A stretch of DNA of 64,000 nt from Fragilariopsis cylindrus CCMP1102 (taxonomy: Eukaryota > Bacillariophyta > Bacillariophyceae > Bacillariales > Bacillariaceae). The translations under genes and the position numbers were made by a program. The notes beneath the pieces were generated by a model. The model did no database searches. It was not told where the DNA came from and was given only the letters and a program-made list of their open reading frames with translations. Below, one piece after another: positions 31,768-42,157 of the stretch. The stretch's first letter is position 1. Each line of letters opens with the position of its first letter. The stretch lies in NCBI GenBank assembly GCA_900095095.1, contig FMBT01000294.1, positions 681,784 through 745,783 of the forward strand, given 5' to 3'.

Positions 31768-32944
31768 ATGGGTGGAACTAAACGAATGAATGTTGAGGAG
31801 AAGCGCAAGGTCATCATGGGGTAAGCAAAATGCGGTCTCTATCTGGATCGAAATAAAATGCAAAAAACGATACCCGCTTTTTTTTTCTTCTTCTTTTATT
31901 CTCACGAGAATATAAATTTCTTCTTCCTCGCTTTTTTTACCTCCACAATATTCTTGCTCAATTAAATTAAATCGCACAATTATAAATAGCATCTATCACA
32001 AGGATCAGCAGGTTTATACTGAAAAGGAGATCCTCTCCGTTGTAGCGAAGGCGGGTGTCAATGCTAATTCGATTCCAGACATTATTCAAGGACTTATTGA
32101 TGATGCATTAGTTGAAAAAGAGAAAATCGGTGGTAGTAACTACTTCTGGAGTTTCAAGGCTAAGAAGGATCGTATGGCTCAGATCCAGAACGAGAAAACA
32201 TTGAAACTCATCGAAGAACTCAAACCACAAGTGGCAGAGGCAGAAGCTAGACTTTCGGATGCGAAACGCGGTCGCGAAGAAGAAGAAGATGATGATGATG
32301 ATGATGACGAAGAAGAAAAGGATCTGAATCTTAAGGATAACGGAAATGAAGAAAAGAAAGACAAGGAGAGTAGCGATGACGCCACTAGTCCTAGTACTAT
32401 CAATGCCGCGGCAACATCCACCAAAAAAAGAGTTGGTGATGACGGTAGTGGTCGTGCCAAGAAACTCGCTCGTTTGTCCGAACTGGGCCAGCAAAAGAAC
32501 GAATTAGAAAAGGAACTCGAGAAGCTCAAAGAGAATGATCCCGCTGCATTGGCAGACCTGGAAAAGGAACTGCAGCTGGTCATTCAAAGTGCGAATCGTT
32601 GGACGGACAACATCTTTGAATGCAAGAGTTATCTTGTCAAAAAACGTGGAATGGAAAAGAAGGAAGCGAATAAATTTCTACAAATTTCCGCGGATTTCGA
32701 TTGTGCGTATTATTATTATTATTTTTCCTTTCTTTCTTTGTGTTTCTGTTCTGTTATTAATATTACTATTATTATCATATTGGTCTCTAGCGTTATCTTT
32801 TTCCGTATCCTGTATCGTCGCATCGTCATCATTCGTTATTCTTATTTTATTCCCTCTCACACCATCCTGTTTTTCTTCGATTGTTTTCTTCCTTTTTTTC
32901 CTACTGATATATTTTCCTCCCCCCCCTTCAAAGATCCCGAATAA
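31768..32944 (+). CDS. MND1: Meiotic nuclear division protein 1 (Mnd1), three exons
   Basis: Mnd1 pairs with Hop2 to stimulate Dmc1/Rad51 strand exchange in meiosis. Exons 31768-31820, 31990-32702 and 32934-32944 join to 258 aa; the last exon is only 11 nt. The N-terminal winged helix is clear (MNVEEKRKVIMGIYHKDQQV; KEILSVVAKAGV; LVEKEKIGGSNYFWSF). A leucine-zipper/coiled-coil region follows, interrupted by an acidic and Lys-rich insert (about 98-150). The conserved end is RWTDNIFECKSYLVKK then ADFDYPE, whose last residues come from the micro-exon; family members end in the like of EDFDYID. Without the micro-exon the frame runs into intron. The gene implies that meiosis machinery is kept. Confidence 0.93.
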
Positions 32945-34027
32945 AGAGTGAGAGAGAACGAGAATGAAAACAGCATCGATCTTCTCAATCGCTGTATCAT
33001 ATATTTTCATTGAAATGAGAAGATAAATTCCGGAAGACAAATAGGACTCGCAAGTCTTTATTGTTTTGTTTATTCGGAATCAATACCAACAGAGCACAAC
33101 ATAAAATGACTTGTTGTTGTTGTTGTTGTTGTTGTTGGGAGTGGGTTGAAAATAGAATTGTTGAACGATCAATTATTTCTTCTTCTGCTGGATAATTCCT
33201 CTTTATTTATTTTTAAAGTGACAAACATTATTTGTTTTCGTTTGGAGCGAACACAAGGAACACTTTCTAAAATTCATCTTACAATTGTATATATTACCGA
33301 TGTAAGCATCAGTTAGGGGACGTGTTCAGTATGTGATTATTCCGTCCCTCCCGTGATTTCAATTTTACTCTAAATTACTTTTCGTGATTTAACAGGCAAT
33401 GACAATCTGCGATAGATAAATAAATAGTGTAGATAATTATGGTAGTAAATTCAAAAAAAACAGTCTTTCTTTAGCTTCGTATTTTATTTTAATCCTAGAC
33501 TCTAGAATCGATAGATAAATCAAAAGTTACTTCTCGTCATTCTCGAAGCTAGTACAGTTTAGTTTGATTTACTCCTTTTCTATTCCCTAAATCTCGTAGT
33601 ATAGGTAACTTGCTATCAATACTGTATGTTGCGATAAGAGCCGAATACGTTCTTGCGATTGCTTAGAATACAGTAACGTACATAATATTTACTGTTAAAC
33701 GCAAACATATTGTGATCATCAAAGGAAATGAAAATGGATATCATCTATTGAGTGTATGTTCATATGCTACATCAAATACGGAGATAAATACCAAAACAAA
33801 GTACCGGTACTGATAGCCTTATTCTTATTATATACTCATTCACTCATGCAGATATGATAGTATATCGTCTGCAGAGGGAAAAAAGAGCTATTTCAACAAC
33901 AGCAACAACAACAAACAACAACAACGGAACCAAAAAAAGAATCAATCTTTCATGAACCACTGGTTGATTCCCGTTAGTTGACGACTTGTTTGTTCTTGTT
34001 TTTGTATTGGCTTTGCTTCGATTCGTT
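32945..34027. other. Intergenic with (TTG)9 microsatellite
   Basis: About 1.08 kb between the convergent Mnd1 gene and the small twin-CX9C gene. (TTG)9 lies at 33111-33137. No gene seen; minus-strand ORFs here are short and low complexity. Confidence 0.6.
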
Positions 34028-34357
34028 TTAGTTTCTCTCCCGTTGTTGCTGATGACATTTACGAAAATTATCCCACTCATCAGTACAGGATGTAATCTGT
34101 CCTTCGTATTTACTCATACACTCACTGACCGTTGCGTACAACTGGGCACAAGGTTGACCTGAAGACGACACGGGATCAGTTGTTGGTAAATCTTTTTGAT
34201 TCTTCTTATCGCAATCTATACATATGACCTTATTGTTAACATTATTATTATTGTCGTCGTCATCGTCTCCATCGTGCTCTTTGACAAGCGTCGTCGTCGT
34301 CGCCGCCGCCGGAGGATTACTGCTTGGATTTCTACCATAGCTGAACGAATTACCCAT
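34028..34357 (-). CDS. Twin CX9C (CHCH) mitochondrial protein with myristoylation signal
   Basis: A small protein of 109 aa. Four cysteines at 70, 80, 91 and 101 form two CX9C motifs (CAQLYATVSEC and CTDEWDNFRKC) separated by ten residues, the coiled-coil-helix-coiled-coil-helix fold that Mia40 oxidises in the mitochondrial intermembrane space. The start MGNSFS, with Gly2 and Ser6, is a textbook N-myristoylation signal, as in the MICOS subunits MIC19 and MIC25. A further CIDC pair lies at 46-49 after an Asp/Asn run. A start 13 codons upstream is possible but would hide the myristoylation signal. MIC19-like is the best guess; COX- or CMC-type assembly factors are alternatives. Confidence 0.7.
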   Translation of the reverse strand: MGNSFSYGRNPSSNPPAAATTTTLVKEHDGDDDDDNNNNVNNKVICIDCDKKNQKDLPTTDPVSSSGQPCAQLYATVSECMSKYEGQITSCTDEWDNFRKCHQQQRERN

Positions 34358-35113
34358 CACTATCGAATGCACTCTTCTTATTATACTATTCTTCAATTAC
34401 TATTATCAATTCGGGTACTATTAAATTGCGATACAGTATACCTTGCCCTGATGTGACTGCTTCGAGACTGCCCAAGCACAACTTACTAGATTTAGAAAGT
34501 TGCGTGAAAGCCAGTAATCATTAATTTATCGAGCTAAGATATTATGATGATTCATTCGATTGATTCTAGCGCTCCAAAGTCCCGTTGTTGTCTGTTTTGA
34601 AAAAAAAATTCAAAAAGCGCCGAACTGAAGTTAAGCTAATATGAGGGTGCTGATTCAGATTGTTTTGGTGGCGCTTTTTGCCATTGCCTCACATTGTTGC
34701 TCTAATAATAGCTATTCTCATGCTCTACAGTATTTATTTACACGTAAATACAGCGCGGATTTTAGATTTTTTCCCTGCGCTTTTTTGATTTTTTTTTCCG
34801 CGCTTTTTTTTTCCGATTGATGGAATATTCAAGTCCCGGGACTTCCCGGGACTCAAATATCACATGTGTGGCTTTTTTTTTGCGCTAGAACGACAGACGA
34901 AGCAATTTTTCTTCTTTTCGAGCACACAGTAATTGATGATAATTATTCATCGTGGCGGGAAAGAGGATAATAAAAAATAATACTAATAATTGTAGCACAT
35001 AAAAACTGCAATTACACAACAGCAGCACCCTTGGCGAGGAAGGGAGGAGTTACGATATTGAGATACAATACGTTGCAACAGGATAAAGCGGATATAATAG
35101 AAAAGTTACTGTA
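34358..35113. promoter_or_regulatory. Divergent promoter with E2F-like site and GC palindrome
   Basis: A 756-bp head-to-head gap between the CHCH gene (-) and the zinc finger/PHD gene (+). GGCGGGAAA at 34954-34962 matches the E2F/DP consensus and lies about 150 bp before the plus-strand start. At 34832-34843 is the palindrome AGTCCCGGGACT, followed at once by a second TCCCGGGA (34844-34851). Several GCGCTTTTT runs lie between 34610 and 34810. Confidence 0.45.
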
Positions 35114-38004
35114 ATGTCAGCCAAAGACGAATTATCTATGGAAAAATCCGATGAGCAAATCGTTCATTTTTGCAACATCGACGAAAACAAAGTAGAAGAA
35201 GAAGAAGAAAAAGAAGATAATGATGAAGGAGTCAACGACGACAATACTAACGAAGGCAAGGACAATAAGGACAAAAAGATAGAAGCAGCGAAGACATCGA
35301 AGCGACCGAAAAAGAAAGTCATCCCCAAGAAGATGATGAATGAACAACAACAACAACAACATAATAATAATAATAATAACAATACTGCTGTTCATGCCTG
35401 TCCTAATTGTAATAAAAGTTTCAGAACCAAATCAGGAATAAAATATCATATCGACCGTAAAGTGTGTCGAAAAATTAATGGAAAGAAAGCGAAAGATCAA
35501 CAACCATCAGATAGCAGTAACACGAAGAAAAAGGAAAAAGAAAGCGTTGAGAATGACAGCGGAAATAATAGAAGGAGTAAAAGGAAAAAGACAACGAAGC
35601 CAATAAAATATGATGATGATGATGATGATGATATTGATGATCTCGTTGAAAAGGTAGTAGACAGTGACAGCTCTGGGGATTTTCGAGAAGATGGAGACGA
35701 TCACGAGGACCAAGATGATTCTCATGGAAAGAAGGGACGACAACATAAAAGGCAAAATCGAGAAGAAAATAATGAAACTATGAAATGTCCTCATTGTGAA
35801 AAAATCCTCAAAACAAAGAAAGGGTTGCAGTATCATATTGATAATTATGTATGTCGAATAGATGAATGTACTGACCCTAAAATTATCGCGACATCAAAGT
35901 CTACTCCAAATAAGAAAAGAAAGACCGAACCATCCACTGGACCCAACAAAACAAATAAAAATCGTGGAGCACTTCATGATAGGTAAGCAGTCAGTCGCAA
36001 ATCAACTTTTGTGAAGAGAATATGAGAATAGAGAGAGAAATAGAATGTTTGTGTGTAAGATTAGATCAAGATCAGATTTTTCGTTTGCTACTACTAACCA
36101 TAGCCTGGATCTCTATACCCTCATATAATATTTGTAACTTACTTTATCTTGACGTTGAAAGGACTTGTCCGATTTGCCAAGCTGTCTTTACCAGCGTGAA
36201 TGGCAGGAATTACCACGTGAAAAACAATGTTTGCGAAAGAAGACCTCATCCTATTCCTGAAAAGTCTGTTTCTAATAGGTCGCGTCGACCAGCATCTACT
36301 CCCGTAAAAAGACCCCTAAAACAAGTACCACCTTTTCATATTTTGACTCCCGGAGACCGATTCGTCACTCCCTTCGGAATTGTTGAGGTCGTGAAGGATG
36401 ATCGAGCTATTCCTACAGTCAAGATGCTCCCTGCAGACGTCACGCAACAATATAGGAAGTATTCGAGACTCAGGGCTTCTGATAAAAGAATAACGATGGC
36501 AGATATCAAACAATCCAGTAGGCTTCGAATTCGTCGCAATAATATTAATGCGTTGTACGAGAAAAAAGGTAGGGCCAATCGTCGTTCAGTCTTTGAAGCG
36601 TACTTCGATGGTGATCCGGTGCACATGAAGAGTGTTATTGCTGCCAGTGAATCAATCAGTGAATCATCTCGATTTTCTGATGTCGTTAATCCGAAAGAAC
36701 CACCAAATTCCTTTCCGGATCGTATTGTAGAATGCACACGGGTAGCTGATCAACAATTACACGTTTTGGATTGCGGTAATTTTAAGAACACCGTTAAACG
36801 AAATGCTAAGCAGGAGGGTAAAATCTTCCTGCAACGACGGCTTTTGACGAAACGTTATGATGAACATGATCGCGTTTATAATTGTGATGATTGTGGACAT
36901 AAGTTTGGTACACCACAGATGCTGAAGGCTCACGCAGATCGAACGCCATCGATGTGTATTAAAAATGCTCGTATCAATACGACAAGACGTGAACAAGTTA
37001 AGAATAAAATTGAAAGAGAAATGACTGATTTCATTCGATTCGGCATCAAAAGAAAGTACCCCACAAAAAGAAAAAATACAGCTATCACTGGAAATGACCA
37101 ACCAAGGGAAATGTATAAGAAGAAAAAATCTGAGTCTATTATTTACCCAGAAGTTGTTCTTGCATTGGGCTTCAAACTCCTTGCCAAGTCAATTCCCCAC
37201 GACAGCAATAGCAGCGTGGTTAATTGCACAAACAGAGCAAACAAAGTACCAAAGAAGTCGATCTACATCATGGAGGCTGAACCGGATGTTGTTCTGCATA
37301 ATTTGCAAGAGGAGTTGGAACGACAGCAACGAAAGGCGGACGATCAAATGTATGGAAGTATGTATGCTGAGGTCTACAGGGCATTAAATTTCAAATTTCC
37401 TGGTAAGAAGAAAGGTGCCAACGTAGGCAATAAGATCGGTAAAAAAATAAGGCGAAAACGAGCTGTAAAGCCCAAACCACCGCCACCACCCATTCCTATC
37501 CCACCCGCTATCGACTCAAGAGCCTTGATCGACGAAGTTGATGCAGGACGATGGCCAAGTATTAATCGAAACGTAGAAGTCTCCCACGACGTTCTGTGCG
37601 TGATTTGTAAGAAGGACGGAGACTTGCTATGTTGTACTTTTTGTCACATAGCAGAGCATCTCAAATGCATTCGACAAAGATTCACAATTAAGAAACCGGA
37701 GCCTGACGAAGATTTTATGTGCCACAAATGCATGCAGACTATCTTAGCTCGGAGAAACCGTGCCGAGAAACGCCGACTGGAAAAGCAGGTTAGTACCGAA
37801 AATAAGATACAACAAGAACTATTGAGTGAAACACGAAAGAACCCTGGAGAGGGCAATGAATATCATTATATGGCTGCTCAAGCGCAGGACGTTAATGAGT
37901 TAGTGGAACTACTTAAAGACTCTCAACTTCGATTACGTCAAAGTATTGAAACATCGAAAATGAACAGTATAAGGCGGAGAATTATCTCTGGTGTATATCC
38001 GTAA
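35114..38004 (+). CDS. Zinc finger and PHD-finger protein, probable chromatin factor (two exons)
   Basis: Exons 35114-35982 and 36162-38004 join in phase 2 (donor GTAAGC, acceptor AAAG), 903 aa; the join completes a zinc finger (HDR | TCPICQAVF). Three short C2HC fingers of the same spacing, C-X2-C-X12-H-X5-C, appear near residues 95, 222 and 292 (CPNCNKSF..., CPHCEKIL..., CPICQAVF...), and a fourth variant further on (CDDCGHKFGTPQMLKAHADR). A PHD finger sits at about 767-815 (LCVICKKDGDLLCC, HLKCIRQRF, FMCHKC), which in the family reads histone H3 tails. Acidic and basic low-complexity stretches separate the domains. A nuclear chromatin or transcription role is likely; the exact gene is not recognised. 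Confidence 0.85.
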
Positions 38005-38168
38005 AAGAGTTGCACATAAATGTAGGGCACGAGTACTATCCGTGGGCGTCTCCTGAAGCCATCGTTAATCCCCCATCTACCGGTATATTTGAAATCATCA
38101 ACACGTATTTTATTTTATTAAATTTCCTACAAAACTTCGTGTAATATTTAGAGAATTTGTTACAATAA

Positions 38169-39394
38169 TTACTTTTGACATCGTCTTATTGTACTCTCGA
38201 TCCATGTTTGCCACCGTTCCAGTCTTTTTGAGTTTCCTTTGGCTATCTCGTTATTAGTTGCGCCCAAAACGATGACTCCAGCCAGTACACCGCCCGTTAA
38301 GTGATTGATTCTTGGTCTTAACCCATGGGAATATGCTGTCCTTCCACCTCCTGCTCCCTCCATTGATGCTACCCGAAGCTTCCTCGAAAGTCCCCCCAAA
38401 TTACTTCCTGCTTTGGATAAGATAGAACCCTGAACCGATGAACAGGTAACACATTGGGGATAAAAACGAAACTTTACCTTTGGCAACAAACCTATTCTTC
38501 TCAACCAGGTGTTATCCATTTGCTTTGCAACAGATTTCGGTGGCATATGGTCACCAACAAACCGAAAGACTTTGCCTGTAGTAGGTGATGTTGAAGACTT
38601 GAAATACATATGAGATCCACAAGTGTGACAGCCCCATTTTCTTCCCATTCGTTCTACCATGGTTCGTTGATTGGCGTTAGCATAATTCTCGGTACATGGA
38701 ATAGACCATCGCGAGAATGACCCAAGTTGAGTAAAGCTCGATGGAGAGATACCCCAGAACCGTCCACCTAGGGCCTTGAATGCGAGTAGACCAAGTAGGC
38801 ATCTAAACCAATGCAACAATAAGCGAGTGAGTGAGTCGACATTAGGATGTAAGAATAATACATAAAATCAGTATTACAACAACAAGTTATGGTGACAGAA
38901 AATGAGCTCATATCTAGGATATGTGATACATTAGCTTTCTTTTCAAAAGCAACATCAGCAACAGCGTAAACGAAAGAATATGTATATGTACATCCTTACA
39001 CTCGAACCTCGTGCATGGGTAGCTTAAATTTGCGTTTTTCTCGTAATTGTGATGACGATTCCATGATGGCGGTTGTAGTTACCGATAAATTCATTCTAAT
39101 TTTCTTCTGTACATATGCAAAACTTTTTTTATTCGGATCCTTCCAAAGATCATGTGTTATAATAGCAGTTCGTTCTGAAACCAATGACGCTGCACAAACA
39201 GTCGTAATTCCTAACAAAGTTGGTATGACTTTATTTCCAGTAGAAATTCCAACCAGTTTTTGTACGGCCGTTGACATAGCAAGTGTTGTTCCGAATGCAA
39301 CACATCCACCAACTATCGGAAGTATTCTATCAGGGATATGTTTGCAAAGATACTTGTACGATGTCGTCTCGTCATTCTTTTTGCCTGTCATCAT
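38169..39394 (-). CDS. Membrane protein with HNH-like zinc motif, conserved but unnamed (two exons)
   Basis: Exons 39394-39000 and 38802-38169 join in phase 2 (donor GTAAGG, acceptor TTTAG) to 342 aa. The N-terminal half has two or three hydrophobic helices (ILPIVGGCVAFGTTLAMSTA; VIPTLLGITTVCAASLVSE; CLLGLLAFKALGG) and another lies near the C-terminus (LTGGVLAGVIVLGATN). Between them is a motif order CHTCG ... GDHMPPKSV ... FYPQCVTCSSVQG. Two CxxC pairs around an Asp-His and ending in a (N/S)xxxG-like turn resemble a zinc-bound HNH/treble-clef site, but I have not seen this family named, and it may be purely structural. Location is unknown; the first 30 residues are basic. Confidence 0.7.
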
Positions 39395-40015
39395 TCAGTA
39401 TTTTGAATTTATATTTCCTTGAATGGCACACAATATCCATAAACCGCATAAGCTATAATATTGTAGTATCTGATTTCCTCTGCCGCCGATGATTGTTGAC
39501 AATTATAAATTATATCAAATATCAACTTAGACCATTGATGTGCTGATGCCATCGATGATTGATGTCATTTTGATGGGGGAAACGGTATTGCACAATTTTC
39601 GATTTTTCCTAAATTCAAACTTTCACAGGCCAGCAAGATACTACTTGTACATACTACACATACCTACCGATTCGCAAAAAGTGTTTCGCTTGCTTGTTTT
39701 TATCATTCCTTTCTGATTGGCCGATAACTCTTTCAGGACAAGAACGAGAACGACAATCTTTTGATTGACACTTCGTTCCATTTCTCATTTCAAAATCAAT
39801 ATTAGATGTGTTCTTTCTTTAAAAAAGTTCGCTTGATTCTTTGATCATCGATACCTAACGGTAACCATGAAGTCGTGGCTATTCATATTCAAATGTCACT
39901 GTCAATATTAAACTGATTGACTGACTACATGTTATGATGCCAGCATCCAACGGCGTTTCTGCAAGTATAAATGGTGAAACAGAAAAACAATAATCATTAA
40001 TTGACGCGAAAGAAA
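39395..40015. promoter_or_regulatory. Divergent promoter region, HNH-like (-) and AlgH (+)
   Basis: A 620-bp head-to-head gap without a gene; AT-rich with no clear repeat. Confidence 0.5.
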
Positions 40016-41053
40016 ATGAAGTTGTCAAAGATAATAGTAGGCTACTACGCGGCATTAGTCGTACCATCTTCATCCTTTCAAAACATGCCAACATTGCCTT
40101 CTCCTTCTTCTTCTTCTTCTTCTTCTTCTTATATTCAAGCGAAGTACTGGAAAAATTCTCGTCATTTATTCTTATCTAATATTCGAAAAGAAGAAGACGG
40201 AAATATTCCTGAAGAAAGTGACGACGAAAAAAAGAACATGGATTGGCGAGATGTTCGTGCCAAATTAGTTATGCGGTATCGCAATAAAGAAGAAGAAGAG
40301 GAGAAAGATGTTGGGCTGGGTAGTATTTCGACAGAAAATGAAATGAAAAATTTAACTACGACAACAAAACAAAAAAAAGGAACAATATTGACGTCAACCA
40401 CACAATCTATTATTTCTCGGTCTAATTACTGCTGGGCTTACGATTCTAGAGATGTCATTGAAATTGGTTCTTTAGTTGTCAGTCATCCCTCTCAGGACTT
40501 TACCTGCACTGGTCTTCGACAGCAATATTTCTACAAATGTGTTGTGCTAGTGGTAGAACATTCCTCGCAGTGTACAAAAGGAATAATCCTTAATCGGCCT
40601 ACAGACCAAACGATGAAGGATTGTCAACAAAAAGAAGAATTGTGGAAGTTGTCGTTTGGAGGTGACGTTGAGGGGATCGGTTCTGGAGGAGGAGAATCAT
40701 CTCTCGCATGTTTATATCGACGTAACGGTGACTCGTCGCAGGTACCGAAGGGGATGATGATTAATATATTGAAGGATATAAGTATTGTGCCGTGGGAAAT
40801 TGCCCAATGTTTAGTTGAACAAGAAGAAGCAACCCAAGAAGACTTTCGACTATATGGTGGATATGTGAAGTGGAGGCCAGGTCAACTGCAAAGCGAGCTA
40901 GAACGAGGAGATTGGCTTACGGTCGCCACTGATGCTGAATCGATATGGGAGATTATTGGTAAAGAATCCAGCAATTCTGCAGGAACTGATAAGTGGGTAC
41001 AAATAATAAATAGGATCGGCAAACAATCATTGGAATCAAAAGTTCCAAACTGA
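40016..41053 (+). CDS. AlgH/DUF179 domain protein, plastid-targeted, first half of a tandem
   Basis: 345 aa from the ATG at 40016. MKLSKIIVGYYAALVVPSSS before Phe21 looks like a signal peptide with a plastid Phe junction. After a Ser-rich and acidic stretch, residues about 140-335 form a DUF179/AlgH domain: IGSLVVSHPSQDF at its start, CVVLVVEHSSQCTKGIILNR, LSFGGDV and FRLYGGYVKWRPGQLQSELE, then DWLTVAT. AlgH proteins occur in bacteria and plastids with no agreed biochemical role. The frame stops at TGA 41051-41053; one base after it a second AlgH frame begins in +1. Joining the frames within the A4 run at 41038-41041 would make a continuous two-domain protein. Confidence 0.8.
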   Translation: MKLSKIIVGYYAALVVPSSSFQNMPTLPSPSSSSSSSSYIQAKYWKNSRHLFLSNIRKEEDGNIPEESDDEKKNMDWRDVRAKLVMRYRNKEEEEEKDVGLGSISTENEMKNLTTTTKQKKGTILTSTTQSIISRSNYCWAYDSRDVIEIGSLVVSHPSQDFTCTGLRQQYFYKCVVLVVEHSSQCTKGIILNRPTDQTMKDCQQKEELWKLSFGGDVEGIGSGGGESSLACLYRRNGDSSQVPKGMMINILKDISIVPWEIAQCLVEQEEATQEDFRLYGGYVKWRPGQLQSELERGDWLTVATDAESIWEIIGKESSNSAGTDKWVQIINRIGKQSLESKVPN

Positions 41054-41054
41054 T

Positions 41055-41849
41055 ATGCTTGAGCAATATGTGAAACTAAGACTCCTCAGAGAGTCACAAA
41101 AGCAAACACGAAATACACATGCTAGTAATCTTGCCCCAGGGACTCTAGTAAGGGCATCTGCTCCTATTTTGTTGGACGAACAAGTATTTCACCAGTCTTT
41201 AGTTCTGATTTTACAAAACAACGAGAATATGATAGTAGGACTTATATTAAATCGTCCCTATTCTACATCCGTTAAAATTGCTGGTACAAGACTACCAGTG
41301 CGATACGGGGGGAGATTTGGTCTGGATGCGAATGATATGCCAGAGTTTTATCTACATTATAACCATCAAAAACTACAGGAGGCAAAAGTTGGAGAGCCTA
41401 TTTCTGAAGAACAAAAACAAAGTAACTTTTGGAAATGTACCAAAGAAGATGCCGATACTGCCGTTGAAGTGGGACTAGCGAAGTCAGAAGATTTTCTGGT
41501 TGTTCTAGGATTATCAGTATGGGACAAGGGAAAAAATTCATCAGGGGATGGAGAGCCGTCTTCCATGGAACTAGATTCCTACTTTTCTGAAGTAGACGAA
41601 GGCTCCATCGGTACGATATGGAAACTATTAAAAGTTCAAGAACCGTTGAACAAGAAAAATGCTGCGGAAAATCTTGAGGCGGCGAATACTGCTTGGATGC
41701 TCTCTGGTAATGCTGGGTGGATGTTGTCTAGCTCGAAGCAACTTGATCGTCATAGCTCTGATATGGAAACAAAAGAACAACAAAAGGTTCAAAGTTTAGC
41801 ATACAGTGCATTGGACAAGTGGATTCGATTGTTTTTGCTTAAGCCTTGA
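41055..41849 (+). CDS. AlgH/DUF179 domain protein, second half of a split tandem
   Basis: 264 aa. A second DUF179/AlgH domain: PGTLVRASAPILLDEQVFHQ at the start, LVLILQNNENMIVGLILNRP, RYGGRFG, and EDFLVVLGLSVWDKG. It has no targeting peptide of its own and starts within TGATATG, directly at the stop of the upstream AlgH frame. Its frame is open back to about 41010, with sequence (KFQTDMLEQYVK) that would follow the upstream protein naturally. Thus it is either the C-terminal half of a single gene with a frameshift (real, programmed or an assembly error) or is made by re-initiation. Confidence 0.75.
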   Translation: MLEQYVKLRLLRESQKQTRNTHASNLAPGTLVRASAPILLDEQVFHQSLVLILQNNENMIVGLILNRPYSTSVKIAGTRLPVRYGGRFGLDANDMPEFYLHYNHQKLQEAKVGEPISEEQKQSNFWKCTKEDADTAVEVGLAKSEDFLVVLGLSVWDKGKNSSGDGEPSSMELDSYFSEVDEGSIGTIWKLLKVQEPLNKKNAAENLEAANTAWMLSGNAGWMLSSSKQLDRHSSDMETKEQQKVQSLAYSALDKWIRLFLLKP

Positions 41850-42157
41850 ATCAATCAGCGAACGTAATACATTCTCTCGATGTAATAATGATAATAATAA
41901 TAATAATAATAATACAATTGATAACGATTTTTTTTTAATCTAAATATAAACACTTTTTTTCAAATGAATATTATGGAACGAGTAACTTTATTCGATGTCA
42001 TGCATTTTGCTTCTTTCCTACAGTTTAAATCTGAGTACTGCTATGTACTCCCCTGTCATTGAGAAGGTAGTACATAGTATAGGATGCAAAACCTCTACCT
42101 ACTAGTGTAGACTAGCCGAGTAGTAAGTTATTCAGAGGCAACGTGCATCGCTCGTCT
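41850..42157. other. Tail-to-tail intergenic with ATA repeat
   Basis: 3' flanks of the AlgH unit (+) and the SET gene (-); an (ATA)8 run lies at 41891-41914. Confidence 0.6.

Noticed and set aside
32179-32583. Ser/Phe-rich 134-codon ORF antisense to Mnd1
   Set aside because: It mirrors the Asp/Glu/Lys-rich insert of Mnd1; such shadows occur behind every acidic gene in the window.
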